Shown here piece by piece: positions 1 to 8,683 of a stretch of DNA of 64,000 nt. Source of the stretch: Agreia sp. VKM Ac-1783 (GTDB lineage Bacteria; Actinomycetota; Actinomycetes; Actinomycetales; Microbacteriaceae); assembly GCF_900177765.1 (NCBI RefSeq), contig NZ_FXWI01000001.1, forward strand, positions 868,001 to 932,000, in the 5' to 3' direction. Within the stretch, counting starts at the first letter, position 1. Each line of letters opens with the position of its first letter. A program made the position numbers and the translations under genes. The notes beneath the pieces were generated by a model. It did no database searches. It was given only the letters and a program-made list of their open reading frames with translations, and was not told the origin of the DNA.

Positions 1-423
1 CGGCATCACCTCGACGAAGTCGATGCCCAACGAGACGAGGTGATCGAGACGATCGATCGCCGAGTCGAGGGTGCCCTCGGGCGTGAAGGTGCCGATGTGC
101 AACTCGTAGATCGAGCCTCCGGCGAGCTGCCTGCCCGCCCAGTCGTCGTCATTCCAGACGTACGCCGCATCGTCGACGGTGCGCGAGAGTCCGTGCACTC
201 CCTCGGGCTGGCGCCGGGAACGCGGATCGGGCAGAGGCCCGACCGTCTGTCCGTTCGCGTCGTCGACCAGATAGCCGTAGTCGACCTCGCCCTCGGGCGC
301 CGACGGGCCGGCGGTCCACCAGTCGCCGTCTTCGCGGGTCATCTCGATCGTCTGCTCGGCGACGACGAGGCGCATGCGTCGGGCGTGAGGCGCCCAGACA
401 TCGAAACGGGTACGGACGGTCAT
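1..423 (-). CDS. treZ: Malto-oligosyltrehalose trehalohydrolase (partial, N-terminal 141 residues)
   Basis: This is the N-terminal part of TreZ, which hydrolyses maltooligosyl trehalose to free trehalose in the cytoplasm; the rest lies beyond the left window edge. My translation starts MTVRTRFDVWAPHARRMRLV, an N-terminal E-set (immunoglobulin-like) domain, followed by the family stretch PDPRSRRQPEGVHG and by YELHIGTFTPEGT, the entry into the GH13 barrel. The ATG overlaps the treY stop codon in an ATGA arrangement, so translation is probably coupled to treY. The identification rests on these motifs and on the treX-treY-treZ order typical of actinobacteria. The catalytic residues are outside the window and cannot be judged. 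Confidence 0.93.
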   Translation of the reverse strand, partial: MTVRTRFDVWAPHARRMRLVVAEQTIEMTREDGDWWTAGPSAPEGEVDYGYLVDDANGQTVGPLPDPRSRRQPEGVHGLSRTVDDAAYVWNDDDWAGRQLAGGSIYELHIGTFTPEGTLDSAIDRLDHLVSLGIDFVEVMP

Positions 424-2768
424 TCTGAAGGATCCTCTCGGACGGCGGCAAGAAGGGCGACGGGAAGGTCTGCGAGCAACTCAGATACGGCCACCGGCCC
501 GGCCTCGATCCGGCGTCCGGTGAGAACGTCGACGCTGTCGCGGTCGATGGTGATCTGGGTCGAACCCCAGCCGTCTGCCTGGGCGAGCGACCAGGGAAGG
601 CGGGTCGCGATCGTGACCGCACCGCCCCTGTCGAAGCCGATCACGTGACTGGCCGCGTCACCGTGCGCCTCGACGGGGGTGTATCCCGTGAAGAGCTCGG
701 GATGCTCGTGCCGGAGCCGGAGCGCGCGCGACGTGACGAGCAGCTTCGCGGCGCCGGTCTCATCGACCGTCGGAAGCTCACCCGTGTCGAGGATCTCGAG
801 CAGTCGGCGCCGTTCGTCGAAGTCGACGGGGCGGCGATTGTCGGGGTCGACGAGAGAGTTGTCCCACAGCTCGGTGCCCTGGTAGACATCGGGCACGCCC
901 ACCATGGTGAGCTGGATCAGTTTCGCGGCGAGCGAGTTCGACCAGCCCGCGGGCCGGATGCGCAGGGCGAGCGACTCCACGAGCTCGTGGGTGCGCGGGT
1001 CATCGTAGGCGGCGTCGACCGCGGCATGCAGGGCCTTCTCGAACTGCTCGTCCGGTGCGTTCCACGTCGTAGACGCGCCGGCTTCGCGAGACGCTTTCTC
1101 GGCGTAGGCGTGCAAGCGCTCACGCTCGATCGGCCACGCGCCGATCGCGGTCTGCCAGAGCAGCGAATCGAAGGTCTCGTCGCCGATCGGATCGGATTCG
1201 CGGAGCCCCGCGAGCGTATCGAGCCAGGTGTGCGGCAGCTCGCTCAACACGTCGATGCGGGCGCGCACGTCTTCGCCCCGCTTCGTGTCGTGAGTCGAGA
1301 GCGTCGTCATGGTGCGAGGGAACGACGCCATGCGCTGCCACTGGCGCGCGTGGAATTCGGCGGCATCGATCGCGAACTCGGCCGGCTCGCCGCCGACCTC
1401 GTTGAGCGACACCAGCCGGTTCCAGCGGTAGAACGCGGTGTCCTCGACGCCCTTGGCCATGACCATGCCCGATGTCTGCTGAAAGCGAATTGCGGCGGCG
1501 TTGCTCGGGTGCGACAGCGCCGCGGTGACGACGTCGAGTTCTGCGGCGAGGTCGGGCCTGGCCGCGAGGGCGAGACGATGAGCCTCCTCGAGCTTCTCTC
1601 TTCCCGACGGCAGGTACGAGCGATAGACGGGGAAGCAGGTGAGCAATTCGGCTATGGCATCCGCGATCGCGGGGGAGCCGCGCCAGCTCGACTCCGCCAG
1701 CGCGTCTTCGCGGTCGAGGTCGCGCTGAATTCGCAGAACCTCCGAGCGCAGGATGCCGTCGGCAATGGCACGTTTGGTGTCGTGGATCAAGGCGATCCAG
1801 TTGTCGTGAGCGCTCTCGCCCTCGCCGAGACCGAGTGCGACGTTCAGGAACGGTTCGCCCGAGGCATCCACCAGAACCCTGTCGATGTCGCCGAGCGAGT
1901 CGTAGCCGGTCGTGCCGGCCGTCTTCCAGGTGCCGGGCAGCCGTTCGCCACCCTCGAGAATCTTCTCGACGAGCACATAGGCGCCCCCGGTCAGCTCCGC
2001 GAGATGCTCGAGGTAGTCCTCGGGGTCGGCGAGTCCGTCGGGGTGGTCGACCCTAAGGCCGTCGGCGAGCCCGTCGGCGAACCAGCGACCGATCTCGGCG
2101 TGGGACTCGTCGAACACCCACGGCACCTCGACCTTGACGCCGGCCAGCGTCGTCACGGCGAAGAACCGTCGGTAGTTCAGCTCTGCATCGGCGCGGCGCC
2201 AGTTCATGAGCTCGTAGTGCTGGCGCGAGTGCACCGTGATCGCATCGGCGCCGTCGTCGGCCGTGCCCGGAGCCACCGGGAATCGGTTGTCGTAGTAGCG
2301 CAGTTCAGGCTTTCCATCGGGCCCGGTGGCGAGCTCGAGTGCATCGAGCGAATCGTCACCGAGTACCGGTAGTCGCACCTTGCCGTGGCCGAACTCCCAA
2401 TCCACATCGAACGCCTCGGCATGGCGCGAGTCGCGTCCGTGCGTCAGCAGCTCCCACCACCAGACACTGAGCGGAGGCGTCGCCACGCCCACGTGATTGG
2501 GCACGATGTCGACGAGAACGCCAAGCCCCCGGGCGTGCGCCGCCTCAGCGAGTCTCTCCAGGGCATCCGGCCCACCGCGCTCGGGGTCGACACGGCTGTG
2601 ATCGATCACGTCGTAGCCGTGATTGCTGCCCGGTTCGGCCTCGAGAATCGGCGACAGGTAGACCCAGTCGGCGCCGAGGTCGGCGAGGTAGTCGATCAGC
2701 TCCGCCGCGGCGTCGAGAGTGAACGACGACGAGATCTGGAGTCGGTAGGTGGAGAGGGGTTCGCGCAT
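420..2768 (-). CDS. treY: Malto-oligosyltrehalose synthase
   Basis: TreY (782 aa) isomerises the reducing-end linkage of maltodextrins to an alpha,alpha-1,1 bond, producing maltooligosyl trehalose for TreZ. It is a GH13 enzyme: the N-terminus has PLSTYRLQISSSFTLDAAA, then VDIVPNHVGV (region I), GLRVDHPDGLADP with the nucleophile Asp (region II), VEKILEGGERLPG with the acid/base Glu (region III) and LSTHDTKRGEDVRARI (region IV). Length is normal for an actinobacterial TreY. It starts 9 bases after treX ends and overlaps treZ by four bases, so the three are very likely one transcript converting glycogen-derived chains into trehalose, a compatible solute. Confidence 0.97.
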   Translation of the reverse strand: MREPLSTYRLQISSSFTLDAAAELIDYLADLGADWVYLSPILEAEPGSNHGYDVIDHSRVDPERGGPDALERLAEAAHARGLGVLVDIVPNHVGVATPPLSVWWWELLTHGRDSRHAEAFDVDWEFGHGKVRLPVLGDDSLDALELATGPDGKPELRYYDNRFPVAPGTADDGADAITVHSRQHYELMNWRRADAELNYRRFFAVTTLAGVKVEVPWVFDESHAEIGRWFADGLADGLRVDHPDGLADPEDYLEHLAELTGGAYVLVEKILEGGERLPGTWKTAGTTGYDSLGDIDRVLVDASGEPFLNVALGLGEGESAHDNWIALIHDTKRAIADGILRSEVLRIQRDLDREDALAESSWRGSPAIADAIAELLTCFPVYRSYLPSGREKLEEAHRLALAARPDLAAELDVVTAALSHPSNAAAIRFQQTSGMVMAKGVEDTAFYRWNRLVSLNEVGGEPAEFAIDAAEFHARQWQRMASFPRTMTTLSTHDTKRGEDVRARIDVLSELPHTWLDTLAGLRESDPIGDETFDSLLWQTAIGAWPIERERLHAYAEKASREAGASTTWNAPDEQFEKALHAAVDAAYDDPRTHELVESLALRIRPAGWSNSLAAKLIQLTMVGVPDVYQGTELWDNSLVDPDNRRPVDFDERRRLLEILDTGELPTVDETGAAKLLVTSRALRLRHEHPELFTGYTPVEAHGDAASHVIGFDRGGAVTIATRLPWSLAQADGWGSTQITIDRDSVDVLTGRRIEAGPVAVSELLADLPVALLAAVREDPSE

Positions 2769-2777
2769 GGGTCCTCG

Positions 2778-4979
2778 CTAGCCGTTGGACGGCTTGGTCA
2801 GGGGAATGGTCTCGATGGTGCCGGTCATGGCAGTGAGGGATGCGGCCACCGAGTGGTCGGCCTCGGTCACGGCCTCTTGGTGCGCGCGGAGCACGACGAG
2901 CGACTTCGCCAGCACCTTGACCTTCTCGTTCGCGCTGCGAAGCGGTCCGTCCGCAGCCTGGCCGGCCGAGTCGATCACCACGTCCCACGACTGCGAGTAT
3001 TCGCCGGGAGGAAGAACGAAGTCAACGTCTTGCGGTTCGGCGTTGAAATAGACAAGGAAGTTCACGTCGGTGATGCGCTGACCTCGCTGGTCGCGCCCGC
3101 GGATGCCCTGCCCGTTGAGGAAGACGCCCACCGATCGGCTGAGCGGCGCGTCCCATTCCTCGGGTTCCATCTCACGGGCATCGGAGTTGAGCCAGACGAT
3201 GTCGGGCAGGGGCTCGCCCTTGCCGCGCCTGACCGGTCGGCCGTCGAAGAAACGGCTGCGACGGAACGTGGGGTGTTCCTTACGCAGTCGGGAGACTGCG
3301 GCGGTGAACTCGTTCAGAGGCACATCGGCGTGGTCCCAGTGGATCCAGCTGATCTCCGAGTCCTGGGCGTAGGTGTTGTTGTTGCCCTGCTGGGTTCGAC
3401 CGATCTCGTCGCCGTGCAGCAGCATGGGAACGCCCTGCGAAAGCAGGAGGGTGGCGAGGAAGTTGCGCTGCTGGCGGGCGCGCAGCTCGAGGATCACCGG
3501 GTCGTTCGTGGGGCCTTCGACTCCGGAGTTCCAGGAGCGGTTGTGCGATTCGCCGTCGTTGTTGTTCTCGCCGTTGGCCTCGTTGTGCTTCTCGTTGTAC
3601 GACACGAGGTCGCGAATGGTGAAGCCGTCGTGAGCCGTGACGAAGTTGATGGATGCGACGGGTCGGCGACCCGAGTGCTCGTACAGGTCTGCAGACCCCG
3701 TGAACCTCGATGCGAACTCACCCAGCGTCGCGGGCTCGCCGCGCCAGAAGTCGCGCACCGTGTCGCGGTACTTTCCGTTCCACTCGGTCCACTGGGCCGG
3801 GAAGTTTCCGACCTGGTAGCCGCCGGGACCGACGTCCCACGGCTCGGCGATGAGCTTGACCTGCGAGATCACCGGGTCTTGCTGCACGAGCTCGAAGAAG
3901 GTCGAGAGCTTGTCGACGTCGTAGAACTCGCGGGCCAGCGCCGAGGCGAGGTCGAAGCGGAAGCCGTCGACGTGCATCTCGGTCGCCCAGTAGCGCAGCG
4001 AGTCCATGATCAGCTGCAGGGAGTGGGGGTGGCGCACGTTCAGGGTGTTGCCCGTGCCCGTGTAGTCCATGTAATAACGCTTGTCGTCGTCCATCAGGCG
4101 GTAGTACGCGGCGTTGTCGATGCCTCGGAACGAGATGGTGGGGCCGAGATGGTTGCCCTCGGCGGTGTGGTTGTAGACCACATCGAGGATCACTTCGATG
4201 CCGGCCGCATGCAACGACTTGACCATGCCCTTGAACTCCTGCACCTGCTGGCCGCGCTCACCCGCCGAGGAGTAGCTCGACTGCGGCGCGAAGAAGCCGA
4301 TGGTGTTGTAGCCCCAGTAGTTCGACAGACCCTTCTCGAGCAGCGTGCTGTCTTGAACGAACTGGTGCACCGGCATCAGCTCGATGGCGGTGACGCCGAG
4401 CTTCTTGAGATGTTCGATGACGGCCGGATGCGCGACACCCGCGTAGGTTCCTCGCTGGTCGCGCGGAACCTCCGGGTGCAGCTCGGTGAGGCCCTTCACA
4501 TGCGCCTCGTAGATGACGGTCTCGTTGTAGGGGATGTCGAGGACCCGGTCGCCCGACCAGTCGAAGAACGGGTTGATGACGACGCCGGTCATCATGTGCT
4601 TGGCGGAGTCCTCGTCGTTGCGCGAGTCGGGGTCGCCGAAGTTGTAGGAGAACAGCGACTGATCCCAGTCGATGGTTCCACTCGTCGCCTTGGCGTAGGG
4701 GTCGAGCAGCAGCTTGTTCGGGTTGAACCGACAGCCGTTCTCCGGGTCGTAGGGTCCGTAGACGCGATAGCCGTAGCGCTGGCCGGGCTGCACCTGTGGC
4801 AGGTAGCAGTGCCAGACGTACGCGTCGACCTCGGTGAGTTCGATGCGGGTCTCCGCGCCCTTCTCGCCGAAGAGGCAGAGGACGACGCGCTCAGCAGCCT
4901 CGCTGAAGATCGCGAAGTTCGTGCCGCTGCCGTCGAAGGTCGCGCCGAGCGGGTAGGCCGATCCGGGCCAGCTTTCCAT
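2778..4979 (-). CDS. treX: Glycogen debranching enzyme / isoamylase-type TreX
   Basis: A 733-residue glycogen debranching enzyme (GH13 subfamily of GlgX/TreX) that removes alpha-1,6 branches and supplies linear maltodextrins to TreY. An N-terminal CBM48-like domain (PLGATFDGSGTNFAIFSEAA) precedes the barrel. Visible are the entry motif VIYEAHVKGLTELHPEVP, VILDVVYNHTAEG, DGFRFDLASALARE with the nucleophile Asp, KLIAEPWDVGPGGYQVG with the acid/base Glu, and NFVTAHDGFTIRDLVSYN. It is first in the treX-treY-treZ run. It could equally be named glgX; treX is preferred because of its neighbours. Confidence 0.95.
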   Translation of the reverse strand: MESWPGSAYPLGATFDGSGTNFAIFSEAAERVVLCLFGEKGAETRIELTEVDAYVWHCYLPQVQPGQRYGYRVYGPYDPENGCRFNPNKLLLDPYAKATSGTIDWDQSLFSYNFGDPDSRNDEDSAKHMMTGVVINPFFDWSGDRVLDIPYNETVIYEAHVKGLTELHPEVPRDQRGTYAGVAHPAVIEHLKKLGVTAIELMPVHQFVQDSTLLEKGLSNYWGYNTIGFFAPQSSYSSAGERGQQVQEFKGMVKSLHAAGIEVILDVVYNHTAEGNHLGPTISFRGIDNAAYYRLMDDDKRYYMDYTGTGNTLNVRHPHSLQLIMDSLRYWATEMHVDGFRFDLASALAREFYDVDKLSTFFELVQQDPVISQVKLIAEPWDVGPGGYQVGNFPAQWTEWNGKYRDTVRDFWRGEPATLGEFASRFTGSADLYEHSGRRPVASINFVTAHDGFTIRDLVSYNEKHNEANGENNNDGESHNRSWNSGVEGPTNDPVILELRARQQRNFLATLLLSQGVPMLLHGDEIGRTQQGNNNTYAQDSEISWIHWDHADVPLNEFTAAVSRLRKEHPTFRRSRFFDGRPVRRGKGEPLPDIVWLNSDAREMEPEEWDAPLSRSVGVFLNGQGIRGRDQRGQRITDVNFLVYFNAEPQDVDFVLPPGEYSQSWDVVIDSAGQAADGPLRSANEKVKVLAKSLVVLRAHQEAVTEADHSVAASLTAMTGTIETIPLTKPSNG

Positions 4980-5037
4980 TTAAAAGTCTCCTGTGAGTCG
5001 TGATTCGGGTCGAGCAGAAGTGCCTGGGCGGGAAAGC

Positions 5038-5967
5038 TCAGTCGAGCTGGGACATGACCTCGGCCGCGATGAGTTCGAGGTGATCGAGGTCGTGAATGTC
5101 GAGAATCTGAAGATAGAGGCGTTCGACGCCGTCTTGGCGGAGGGCGCCGATGCGATCGACGACCTCGGCGGGGGAGCCGGCGAGACCGTGCTCACGGAGC
5201 TCCGCGGGCTCGCGGCCGATGGCCGCAGCCCTGCGTTCGAAGTCGGCGGCGTTCGATCCGACGGCGGCGACGAGGGCGGCCGAGTAGACCAACTCCGACG
5301 GCTCGCGGCCGATCGTCTCGCACGCCTCGCGCACGGCGCGGAAACGAAGGGGGATATCGGCGAACTCGGCGAAAGGAACGTTGAACTCCGTCGCGAACCG
5401 CGCTGCGATCTTCGGTGTGCGGGTGGGACCTGAACCGCCGACGATGACGGGGAACGGATGCTGCACGGGCTTCGGCAGGGCGGGGGAGTCTACGAGCGTG
5501 TAGTGCTCGCCCTCGAAAGAGTAGGTCTCGCCCAGCGGAGTGCCCCAGAGTCCGGTGATGATCTCGAGCTGCTCTTCGAGCATGCCGAAGCGCTTGGCGG
5601 GGAAAGGGATGCCGTATGCCAGATGCTCTCTCTCGAACCAGCCTGTACCGAGGCCGAGCTCGACCCGGCCACCCGACATCGCGTCGACCTGTGCGACCTG
5701 GATAGCCAGGATTCCTGGGTGGCGGTAGGTCACGCTGGAGACGAGGGTTCCGAGCTTGATGCGCGACGTCTCGCGGGCGAGTCCAGCCAGCGACGTCCAC
5801 GCATCCGTCGGACCAGGCACGCCCTCGAAGGGGTCATCGCCCATGCGCAGGTAATGGTCGGATCGGAAGAAGGCGTCGAAGCCGAGCCTCTCGGTGGCTG
5901 TTGCGATGGTCAGGAGGTCGCCGTAGCTCGCGCCCTGCTGCGGTTCTGTGAAGATACGTAGGTCCAC
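5038..5967 (-). CDS. LLM class (F420-type) oxidoreductase
   Basis: A 309-residue luciferase-like monooxygenase-fold protein, probably an F420-dependent oxidoreductase of unknown substrate. The GTG start at 5967 gives VDLRIFTEPQQGASYGDLL, the typical N-terminal first strand; the frame stays open further upstream but without family similarity. Conserved features are GFDAFFRSDHYLRMG, the stretch LGTLVSSVTYRHPGILA, SGGRVELGLGTGWFEREH (strong LLM signature) and FPVIVGGSGPTRTPKIAARF. It lies about 60 bases upstream of treX on the same strand, so it could be co-transcribed with the trehalose genes, although no functional link is known. F420 versus FMN use cannot be decided by eye. Confidence 0.85.
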   Translation of the reverse strand: MDLRIFTEPQQGASYGDLLTIATATERLGFDAFFRSDHYLRMGDDPFEGVPGPTDAWTSLAGLARETSRIKLGTLVSSVTYRHPGILAIQVAQVDAMSGGRVELGLGTGWFEREHLAYGIPFPAKRFGMLEEQLEIITGLWGTPLGETYSFEGEHYTLVDSPALPKPVQHPFPVIVGGSGPTRTPKIAARFATEFNVPFAEFADIPLRFRAVREACETIGREPSELVYSAALVAAVGSNAADFERRAAAIGREPAELREHGLAGSPAEVVDRIGALRQDGVERLYLQILDIHDLDHLELIAAEVMSQLD

Positions 5968-6021
5968 ACCCCCCAGAGTGTCACACCCCAGGGGACCCTG
6001 GCGGCACAGATGTGCGCCGGG

Positions 6022-6033
6022 TAGCGTGACCTC
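6022..6033 (+). promoter_or_regulatory. Putative leaderless promoter -10 box for the GerW-like gene
   Basis: TAGCGT at 6022-6027 is followed by six bases and then the ATG at 6034. This geometry would start the transcript at the ATG. There is no Shine-Dalgarno sequence before the start. Confidence 0.45.
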
Positions 6034-6366
6034 ATGACAAACATCGCCGTGAAGCTCGCAGAGACCGTTCGATCGTTCGGAGTGGGAGCCGTCTACGGCG
6101 ATCCCGTGGAGATCGAGGGCCAGACTCTCGTGCCCGTCGCCATCGCCTGGTTCGGGTTCGGAGGCAGCGGCTCGGATGAGACGACCTCCGGCATCGCGGG
6201 CGGCGGCGGGGGCGGCGCTGCCATTCCCGTGGGCGCGTACGTCACCCAGGAGAACGGTCGCGTCGCGTTCGAGCCGAACCTCGTCTCTCTCCTCGCCGTA
6301 TCCGTTCCGGCGGTGTGGGTCACAGGTAAGGCGCTCGCTCGCGTGATCCGTGCGCTGAAGAAGTAG
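6034..6366 (+). CDS. GerW/YtfJ-family protein
   Basis: A 110-residue protein of the GerW (sporulation protein YtfJ) family, whose biochemical role in non-sporulating actinobacteria is unknown. The family hallmark is visible: GAVYGDPVEIEGQTLVPVA near residues 18-36, then FGFGGSGSDE, a glycine run (residues about 54-62) and a hydrophobic C-terminal segment LVSLLAVSVPAVWVTGKAL. It could associate with the membrane through that segment. It stands alone between the divergently oriented LLM gene and the TPP riboswitch. The start is chosen because a -10-like TAGCGT lies six bases upstream, suggesting a leaderless message. Confidence 0.78.
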   Translation: MTNIAVKLAETVRSFGVGAVYGDPVEIEGQTLVPVAIAWFGFGGSGSDETTSGIAGGGGGGAAIPVGAYVTQENGRVAFEPNLVSLLAVSVPAVWVTGKALARVIRALKK

Positions 6367-6375
6367 CGACCGCCC

Positions 6376-6381
6376 TATACT
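6376..6381 (+). promoter_or_regulatory. Putative -10 box for the thiamine transporter operon
   Basis: TATACT at 6376-6381 lies about eight bases upstream of the predicted 5' end of the TPP riboswitch, where a transcript reading through the riboswitch would begin. A convincing -35 hexamer was not found. Confidence 0.5.
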
Positions 6382-6387
6382 TGGTCG

Positions 6388-6478
6388 CAACACGGGAGTC
6401 CGGTGAGCCGGGCTGAGAGGAAGGTTCTCCAACCTTCGACCGTCGAACCTGATCTGGATCATGCCAGCGCAGGGAGGA
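6388..6478 (+). ncRNA. TPP riboswitch (THI element)
   Basis: A thiamine pyrophosphate riboswitch in the leader of the ykoEDC operon. The conserved blocks are present in order: CGGGAGTCCGGTGAGCCGGG followed by CTGAGAGGAAG (5' half, including the signature CTGAGA), a short variable stem GGTTCTCCAACC, then GACCGTCGAACCTGATCTGG and ATCATGCCAGCGCAGGGAGG (3' half). When TPP binds, expression of the downstream transporter should fall. About 80 bases separate it from the ykoE start; whether it acts on termination or on translation is not clear from the sequence. Confidence 0.95.
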
Positions 6479-6560
6479 CATCTCACGGTGTCGTTCGTAG
6501 AACATCTGCGACGGCCCCACCCGTGCCCTGACATTCGCATACGACGAAAGGGCACGTTCA

Positions 6561-7205
6561 GTGCGCACTTCAACCACTTCACCTGAATCAGGCACCACCA
6601 CGACTCTCGGCGTGAGCCGCGGCAATCGCTTCCGCTGGAGGGTCGTCGACATCGTCGTCGCCAGCGTCATCGGCGTCGCCGCTGGACTCGTCTTCTGGCT
6701 CTGGGGGCAGGCCTACAACCCGCTCTCCGCTCCGCTCGAGGCCGCGCTGCCCGGGCTTCAGGCTCTCCTCGGCGGAGGATGGCTCTTCGCCGGCGTTCTC
6801 GGCGGCCTCATCATCCGCAAGCCCGGCGCAGCTCTCTTCACCGAGGTCGTCGCCGCCGTGGTCTCCGCGATCGTCGGAACACAGTGGGCCGCGCTCACCC
6901 TCGTCTCCGGTCTCGTCCAGGGTCTCGGTGCCGAGATCGTGTTCGCACTCTTCCTCTACGCGAACTGGCGCGCGTACGTCGCCGTGCTGTCGGGAATGGG
7001 TGCAGGTCTGGCACTTGCGATCAACGACCTGGTGCTCTGGTACCCGGGCGCCAAGGTCGAGTTCGCCGTGATCTACACCGTATCGTCGCTGATCTCCGGA
7101 GCTGTGCTTGCGGGGCTCCTGTCGTGGGTGGCAGCACGTGGCCTCGCGCGAACGGGCGCTCTCAGCCGATTCGCCTCGGGTCGAGAGGTATCGGCGCGGG
7201 TCTGA
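6561..7205 (+). CDS. ykoE: ECF transporter S component, thiamine/HMP (YkoE)
   Basis: Substrate-binding membrane subunit of an energy-coupling-factor transporter for thiamine or its hydroxymethylpyrimidine precursor. The 214-residue protein has a short hydrophilic N-terminus and about five to six hydrophobic segments, beginning with RWRVVDIVVASVIGVAAGLV and including EVVAAVVSAIVGTQWAAL, as in YkoE proteins. It is the first gene after the TPP riboswitch and is followed by the ATPase and T components, which strongly supports thiamine-related uptake. The GTG at 6561 is the first start in frame after the riboswitch. Confidence 0.9.
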   Translation: MRTSTTSPESGTTTTLGVSRGNRFRWRVVDIVVASVIGVAAGLVFWLWGQAYNPLSAPLEAALPGLQALLGGGWLFAGVLGGLIIRKPGAALFTEVVAAVVSAIVGTQWAALTLVSGLVQGLGAEIVFALFLYANWRAYVAVLSGMGAGLALAINDLVLWYPGAKVEFAVIYTVSSLISGAVLAGLLSWVAARGLARTGALSRFASGREVSARV

Positions 7206-7228
7206 CGGGCATCCGGAAGATCGCGACT

Positions 7229-8683
7229 GTGGCGCACGACCGCCAGCCGCCGGCCGCCGTTTCGGCGCGCGGCTGGGGCTGGCGGCACGCATCGCGCAAG
7301 GCATGGGCCGTCGACGGCCTCGACCTCGATATCGAGCCGGGTCAGCGTGTATTGCTTCTCGGTGCTTCGGGTGCGGGTAAAAGCACCCTGATGCACGCTC
7401 TCGCTGGCGTCATCGGCGGCGACGACGAGGGCGAGCAGCGAGGCGAGCTGCGGGTGGCGGGGCGCGATGCCACGAATGCGCGCGGCGTCGCCGGGCTCGT
7501 TCTGCAGGACCCGGATTCCCAGGTGATTCTCGCCCGAGTGGGCGACGACGTGGCCTTCGGGTGCGAGAACCTGGGGGTGCCCCGCGATGAGATCTGGCGT
7601 CGTGTCGCGGAGGCTCTCGACGCGGTTCGGCTCGATCTTCCCCTCGACCATCCGACCTCCGCGCTCTCGGGCGGCCAGAAGCAGCGGCTCGCGCTCGCGG
7701 GTGTGTTGGCGATGCAACCGGGCCTCATCCTGCTCGACGAGCCCACGGCGAACCTCGACCCCGAGGGCGTGGCGGAGGTTCGAGATGCCGTTGCGCGGGT
7801 GGCCCGAACAACAGGGGCCACGCTGATCGTCATCGAGCACCGCGTCGAGGTGTGGCGCGACATCGTCGACCGGGTGGTCGTGCTCGCGCCGGGCGGGGGC
7901 GTGATGGCGGATGGCGACCCCGACGCCGTGCTGCGTGCCCGAGGCGCCGAGCTCAGCGCATCCGGTGTGTGGATCCCCGAGTTTCCCCCGCCGGTCGCCC
8001 AGCGGCGGGTCGCGGGGTCGGGCGAACGGCTTTTGGATGCCACGGGGCTCGGCATCGCGCGAGTGCGCGGCACCCGCATCGCGGCCGGCATCGACATCGG
8101 CCTCGACGAGGGAAGGGCCACAGCGATCGTCGGGCCAAACGGTGCCGGCAAGTCGACACTCGCGCTGACCTTGGCGGGCCTCCTGCGTCCCGCGGAGGGT
8201 GTCGTCGCCGCCACGGCCGTCCTGGCGCGGAAGCTGAAGTCGAGCTCGCCGATCGAGTGGCGATCGAAGGACCTACTCACTCGCATTGGCACGGTGTTCC
8301 AAGACCCCGAGCATCAGTTTCTCGCATCGACCGTGCGCGACGAGCTGGCGGTCGGCCCTCGTGCGCTCGAGCTGAGCGACCGGGAGATCGGCACGCGTGT
8401 CGATGGGCTGCTGGAGCGCTTGAGGCTCGACCACCTGGCTCTCGCGAATCCATTCACACTGTCGGGTGGGGAGAAGCGGAGGCTCTCGGTGGCCACCGTG
8501 CTCGCCACGAAGCCGCAGCTCCTCGTGCTCGACGAACCGACCTTCGGCCAGGACTCGCGAACCTGGAGCGAACTCGTCTCGCTGCTCGCCGGCCTGCTCG
8601 ACGAGGGGCAGGCGATACTGGCGGTCACCCATGACGCCGACTTCGTGGCGGCCCTCGCCGACGACGAGGTGAGGCTCTCGTGA
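7229..8683 (+). CDS. ykoD: ECF transporter ATPase with two fused ABC domains (YkoD)
   Basis: Energy-coupling ATPase of the thiamine/HMP ECF transporter, 484 residues with two ABC domains fused head to tail. Domain 1 has Walker A GASGAGKST (residues about 45-53), signature LSGGQKQRLALAG and Walker B LILLDEPTANLD; domain 2 has Walker A VGPNGAGKST, signature LSGGEKRRLSVA and Walker B LLVLDEPTFGQD. The GTG at 7229 is used because GGAAGA lies about eight bases before it and 23 bases separate it from the end of ykoE; the frame is open further upstream but there overlaps ykoE. Its stop codon overlaps the ykoC start. Confidence 0.9.
   Translation: MAHDRQPPAAVSARGWGWRHASRKAWAVDGLDLDIEPGQRVLLLGASGAGKSTLMHALAGVIGGDDEGEQRGELRVAGRDATNARGVAGLVLQDPDSQVILARVGDDVAFGCENLGVPRDEIWRRVAEALDAVRLDLPLDHPTSALSGGQKQRLALAGVLAMQPGLILLDEPTANLDPEGVAEVRDAVARVARTTGATLIVIEHRVEVWRDIVDRVVVLAPGGGVMADGDPDAVLRARGAELSASGVWIPEFPPPVAQRRVAGSGERLLDATGLGIARVRGTRIAAGIDIGLDEGRATAIVGPNGAGKSTLALTLAGLLRPAEGVVAATAVLARKLKSSSPIEWRSKDLLTRIGTVFQDPEHQFLASTVRDELAVGPRALELSDREIGTRVDGLLERLRLDHLALANPFTLSGGEKRRLSVATVLATKPQLLVLDEPTFGQDSRTWSELVSLLAGLLDEGQAILAVTHDADFVAALADDEVRLS

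Noticed and set aside
645-5003. Long open frames on the plus strand opposite treY and treX (for example 645-2372 and 2385-5003)
   Set aside because: They are products of GC-rich codon bias antisense to well-supported trehalose genes; the translations are Arg/Val/Gly-rich with no recognisable domain.
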